Positions 61,001 to 64,000 of a DNA stretch of 64,000 bases are shown in pieces (the first letter of the stretch is position 1; every line of letters begins with the position of its first letter). The stretch comes from Bacteroidota bacterium (lineage in GTDB: Bacteria; Bacteroidota; Bacteroidia; AKYH767-A; 2013-40CM-41-45), in NCBI GenBank assembly GCA_016721305.1, contig JADKIH010000003.1, forward strand, positions 186,001 to 250,000, read 5' to 3'. The translations under genes and the position numbers were made by a program. Below the pieces are notes generated by a model. The model was not told the DNA's origin, ran no database searches, and was given only the letters and a program-made list of their open reading frames with translations.

Positions 61001-61644
61001 ATGGCATCGATATTTGTTCCTCTGCCATAACGAATTGTTGTGTTTCGTATTAATGTATTTTGCGGAGCATTATCAAAATCAATGGCGTCTGCTGTGGTGA
61101 ATTCAAACAAGCAATCCTCTACTAAAGCAGGCGTACGCACAATATTCATTTCATAATAATTGCTCACATGCGTTCGGCTGATATACACACTGTCGGCATC
61201 GGAAGTGTAAATGATGGGAATATCGCCGTGGTTAAAATCATGCAAAAAGCAATCTTGAATCGTTCCCGTTGCTCCGTTCGAAATTTTTATTTGTCCACCC
61301 GAAACATCGGCAAACGCAAGTTCAACAGACGAGCCGGAGCGCGTTGCAAGAAAATTACACCAATAAGATCCGGCTTGTGCCGGTTCAATTACAATCGGCT
61401 GAGTAGAATTTCCGACAATACTTATGACACAATTAGAATCCGTTTGTACTGAAATTCCCGGATTCATAGAAATATGCGTTCCGGGCAATATCGTTAGTTT
61501 CTTTCCCGGTTTAATAAAAACATCTTCGTCTAAAACGAAGCTTCCACTCCAACTTGTGTCCTGCGTAACAAAACGCAAGGACGTTGCCGATGTGCTTACC
61601 GAAATCAAAACGAAAAATAAAATCAGAACACGAAAACGAAACAT
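58060..61644 (-). CDS. Second CotH-kinase-like secreted protein with parallel beta-helix and T9SS tail, two frameshifts
   Basis: I start at ATG 61644 (MFRFRVLILFFVLISVSTSA, signal peptide). The N-terminal 400 residues form a right-handed beta-helix region (VEDCLFEF, VENCMIHDFSDKGVSV, VTGCLIFRTGAGVAV). A chitobiase-type module (IVYYTLDGSVPTD) precedes the CotH-kinase-like domain (GIRIRGEW, FKRIILRTSGNE, FINGEYWGLHLIRELFDE, WVAIDFDNSL). The T9SS tail is VIMYPNPSSVGLVSFE, ending GDEKRLVIVK. Frame breaks near 59580 (missing base) and 58432 (extra base) cancel, giving 1,195 codons. The module order partly matches the other CotH protein at 21204-26110. Confidence 0.86.
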
Positions 61645-61672
61645 CTTTATGCGCAATGTGGGTTTATTAAAA

Positions 61673-61681
61673 CCAAATATA
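61673..61681 (-). promoter_or_regulatory. -7 box (TATATTTGG on the minus strand)
   Basis: The TAnnTTTG match lies 28 nt upstream of ATG 61644, supporting that start over the TTG at 61656. Confidence 0.5.
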
Positions 61682-61754
61682 TGAAAATGTTTTTTTACAC
61701 CATCTTTTCCTGAGGGAGTTAGACGGTAGTCCGTAGTTTGCGACGAATTAAAGG

Positions 61755-62741
61755 CTAAAAACTACCGAAACTAAACTTCTCAACTTTGTGCTTAACCGCC
61801 GGTACAGTACGGAGAAATGTATAGATAGCTCCGAGATCTTCGTCTGACATACCGGCGTAGAACATCCACGGCATAGCGGTTTGTTTTCCATCCGTTACAG
61901 GAATTACCTGAGCAGTTGAATCGCGATAGAAGCGAAACTTGTTGATGAATGCTTCTTTGGTGAGAAGTCCGATTCCTGTTTCATTGTCGGGAGTAATATT
62001 TGCAGAGGTTACGCAAACTCCGTTAAGGCAAAACTTCATTCCTCCTGCCCACTCCATTCCTTTTATAGGAACACCCTTATCGGCAGTAGAATGACAATCG
62101 AAGCAAGATGCTGCATTCGTCATGTACGCGCCATAGGCAATGCTATCCGATTTATCCGGAATAGACGGAAACGACTCCGGCATAGGTTTAGGAATAGTTT
62201 TCACGATTAAGTTCATTGGAAAATCCAACGAGCGATCCGGAACCTTATTCTCGATTGGTTTCAATGAACGGATGTAGGCAATGATTGAGTACAAATCCTC
62301 CTGCGACATTTTTCTGAAATTCATGTAAGGCATGATCGGAAATAATGCTGTGCCGTTTTTGGTTACTCCTGTAGTAATTGCACGCAATAATTCACCGTCC
62401 GTCCAGTCGCCGATTCCGGCCGGAGTAATGTTTCTAGGATAAACGACTCCGGGAATCCCGGCCAGATCGTGGTCAAATTTTTCACCGCCCTTTCCATCGG
62501 TTCCGGGAATCTTCGGTCCGCCATATAGCGTCCAATCGCGCATTGAATGACAGTCGACACATCCGGCAACGTTCTTTGATAGATACTCCCCTCTGGCCAA
62601 TCGTTCAGGCGTAGCCTCTACGTGCAACTCCTTTGCAGGCGGAACTTTAGGAAAAGCGCTATTGAAGTAAACCAATCCTCCGATAACTAACAGGACAACA
62701 AAAAGCAGTATTCCTCCAAGAATTTTTAGAAGTTTTTTCAT
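61755..62741 (-). CDS. Membrane-anchored diheme cytochrome c
   Basis: I start at ATG 62741 (MKKLLKILGGILLFVVLLVIGGLVYF), an uncleaved N-terminal anchor. Two cytochrome c domains follow, with heme sites CVDCH and CFDCH. PYMNFRKMSQEDLYSIIAYIRSLKP and MPWMFYAGMSDEDLGAIYTFLRTVP supply the distal Met and the closing helix of each. The 329-aa layout matches the periplasmic diheme cytochromes often used with alcohol or sugar dehydrogenases. No such enzyme is in the window. Confidence 0.92.
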   Translation of the reverse strand: MKKLLKILGGILLFVVLLVIGGLVYFNSAFPKVPPAKELHVEATPERLARGEYLSKNVAGCVDCHSMRDWTLYGGPKIPGTDGKGGEKFDHDLAGIPGVVYPRNITPAGIGDWTDGELLRAITTGVTKNGTALFPIMPYMNFRKMSQEDLYSIIAYIRSLKPIENKVPDRSLDFPMNLIVKTIPKPMPESFPSIPDKSDSIAYGAYMTNAASCFDCHSTADKGVPIKGMEWAGGMKFCLNGVCVTSANITPDNETGIGLLTKEAFINKFRFYRDSTAQVIPVTDGKQTAMPWMFYAGMSDEDLGAIYTFLRTVPAVKHKVEKFSFGSF

Positions 62742-62764
62742 ATGGTTTTGTGGTTTTGTGGTGT

Positions 62765-62773
62765 ACAAATATA
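62765..62773 (-). promoter_or_regulatory. -7 box (TATATTTGT on the minus strand) for the diheme cytochrome
   Basis: The exact TAnnTTTGY match lies 23 nt before ATG 62741. A TTTTG lies about 16 nt further upstream as a possible -33 element. Confidence 0.55.
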
Positions 62774-62903
62774 AAAATCAATCACTTACAAAAAATACTC
62801 AAAAAAGCACTTTTTAACAGCCGGTCGACTTCAAAAAGCACTGTTTTTCATGCAGATGAAAGGGCAATTGCTGAAAAGCCGGTTGAAAAAGGGCAAAAAA
62901 AAA

Positions 62904-62930
62904 TCGGGCGACCATAATATGATCGCCCGA
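62904..62930 (-). terminator. Intrinsic terminator after the 3'-terminal T9SS gene
   Basis: The stem TCGGGCGA / TCGCCCGA with an 11-nt loop is followed on the minus strand by TTTTTTTGCCC. It lies 21 bp past the stop at 62952. Confidence 0.85.
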
Positions 62931-62951
62931 CTTTTCAAGTATTGGTTTTGT

Positions 62952-64000
62952 TTATTGAACTACGAGACGAGTAGATTGAGTACTTCCGTCTTCAGCAGTA
63001 AGGCTAACAACATAAATACCTTTAGCAAACTGGCTAACATTGATTTCCTGAGTGTTTTCGCCTTCTTGAGCAGCAACAACTTCGCTGATGATGACATTAC
63101 CAAGGAGGTCAGTCAATTTGATAGTGTATTTTTCTTTGCTTCCTGCAGTGAATGAAATTGTTGCTTTTTCATTTGTCGGATTCGGATATAAACCGAATGA
63201 CTGAGAAGCATCAAGATTATCATCCGCAGTACGGCAGAAGAGACTTACGTTAACCGTAGCACCACCCGGCTGACTAGCGCCACAAGCGTTCACGGCATTA
63301 GCGCGAATGATTGCTGAGCCTGAAATTGCAGTGTTGTAATTTACTGTTGCAGATGTTCCTGATGGAGAGATAGACGCGCCACCTGAAACAGACCACAGAT
63401 AAGAAGTAGCGCCTAATACAGGAGCGACAGAGTAGTTAACTGCAGATTGTGATTTACAAACGCTGAGTGGACCTGTAACAACAGGAGCCGCAGGACGAGC
63501 AGTAACAGCATAGCAACGAATTGCACCTGCACCGCAAGCGTTATTTCCATTTACACAGATATTTCCTGATCCTGTGAATGCCGCAGTGAAGTTAACTGTG
63601 ATAGAAGTACCCGTATTGTTAACAATAGATACTCCCGCAGGAACCGTCCATGAATAAGATGTTGCGCTTGCAAGTGGAGCAATTGAATAAGTAACATTCG
63701 ATTGTCCGCAAAGTGCCGTTCCCGGACCTGAGATACTACCAGGTTGAAGAGGAGTAGACCACAATGTATAATTACGAGTGTAAGAACCACAAGAGTTTGT
63801 CACAGTCAATGATACAACACCTGTAGTCCAAGCCGGACCGAAGTTGATGATTGCATTTTGATTGTTCCCTGTAATTGTTGCGTTGCCCGTAATTGACCAA
63901 GAGTAAGAAGATACACCCGGGATGTTTCCAACAGTGTATGCCACGTTGCTTGTACCTGCACAAACGAAGCTAGGTCCGATCAATGCATTTGAGTGGTTTG
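62952..64000 (-). CDS. Secreted protein with PKD/Ig-like repeats and T9SS tail, 5' end outside window
   Basis: The leftward frame is open to the window edge, so only the last 349 codons are seen. Three repeats of about 80 aa have the form xxxVCxGxSNVxYxVxxxxGxxSYxWxVxGxxxI...NACGxxxxxxxxV, a PKD/Ig-like pattern common in Bacteroidota surface proteins. The end (GLYPNPTNEKATISFTAG, then INVSQFAKGIYVVSL, ending STRLVVQ) is a complete T9SS type A sorting domain. The function must lie in the missing N-terminal part. Confidence 0.88.
   Translation of the reverse strand, partial: NHSNALIGPSFVCAGTSNVAYTVGNIPGVSSYSWSITGNATITGNNQNAIINFGPAWTTGVVSLTVTNSCGSYTRNYTLWSTPLQPGSISGPGTALCGQSNVTYSIAPLASATSYSWTVPAGVSIVNNTGTSITVNFTAAFTGSGNICVNGNNACGAGAIRCYAVTARPAAPVVTGPLSVCKSQSAVNYSVAPVLGATSYLWSVSGGASISPSGTSATVNYNTAISGSAIIRANAVNACGASQPGGATVNVSLFCRTADDNLDASQSFGLYPNPTNEKATISFTAGSKEKYTIKLTDLLGNVIISEVVAAQEGENTQEINVSQFAKGIYVVSLTAEDGSTQSTRLVVQ

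Overview
The window is from a Bacteroidota genome, probably an environmental or uncultured member. At least nine predicted secreted proteins end in, or show remnants of, type IX secretion (T9SS) C-terminal sorting domains with a YPNP-type motif. Several genes are preceded at 16-47 nt by the phylum's -7 promoter box TAnnTTTG, Shine-Dalgarno sequences are weak, and lipoprotein and Tat leaders are present. Intergenic DNA is rich in short palindromic repeats of several unrelated families.

Layout. 0-5.8 kb: end of a membrane protein, a conserved Bacteroidota protein, an ABC exporter operon (ATPase, permease, LolA-like protein) and a DUF1801 protein. 5.8-8 kb: a VOC / YciI / ECF42-type sigma factor module with broken VOC and sigma genes. 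8-26 kb: secreted proteins (BNR-repeat protein, two beta-propeller-type proteins, FnIII-metallophosphatase, CotH-kinase/lamin-tail protein) interrupted by small genes and repeat blocks. 26-35 kb: Tat-exported Fe/Mn superoxide dismutase, PfkB kinase, outer-membrane DUF5723-like protein with a lipoprotein, DUF985 cupin and MTA/SAH nucleosidase, HTH/ImmA-type protein, Tat-exported intradiol dioxygenase with a T9SS tail. 35-42 kb: delta-60 repeat protein, nucleoid-associated protein, PNPOx-like protein, GNAT-like protein, sodium:solute symporter, tetraheme cytochrome. 42.7-46 kb: two four-helix-bundle (23S rRNA IVS-type) genes around a tRNA-Asn and purine nucleoside phosphorylase, each carrying pyrimidine-rich repeat tracts and related palindromes. 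46-56.6 kb: one giant repeat protein (about 3,400 aa). 57-64 kb: acyltransferase-3, a second CotH-kinase protein, a diheme cytochrome and a truncated T9SS protein.

A caution on quality: more than 20 apparent frameshifts occur over many unrelated genes, and most are repaired by one base. They look like uncorrected long-read indels rather than biology, so I report the reconstructed genes. The VOC gene is a possible true pseudogene.

The most unusual structure is the four-helix-bundle pair. Copy 2 sits between two palindromes of about 68 bp, and both copies have a pyrimidine-rich repeat tract 5' of the start on the coding strand. This resembles the architecture of 23S rRNA intervening sequences (ORF inside terminal inverted repeats), but here it lies outside any rRNA gene.
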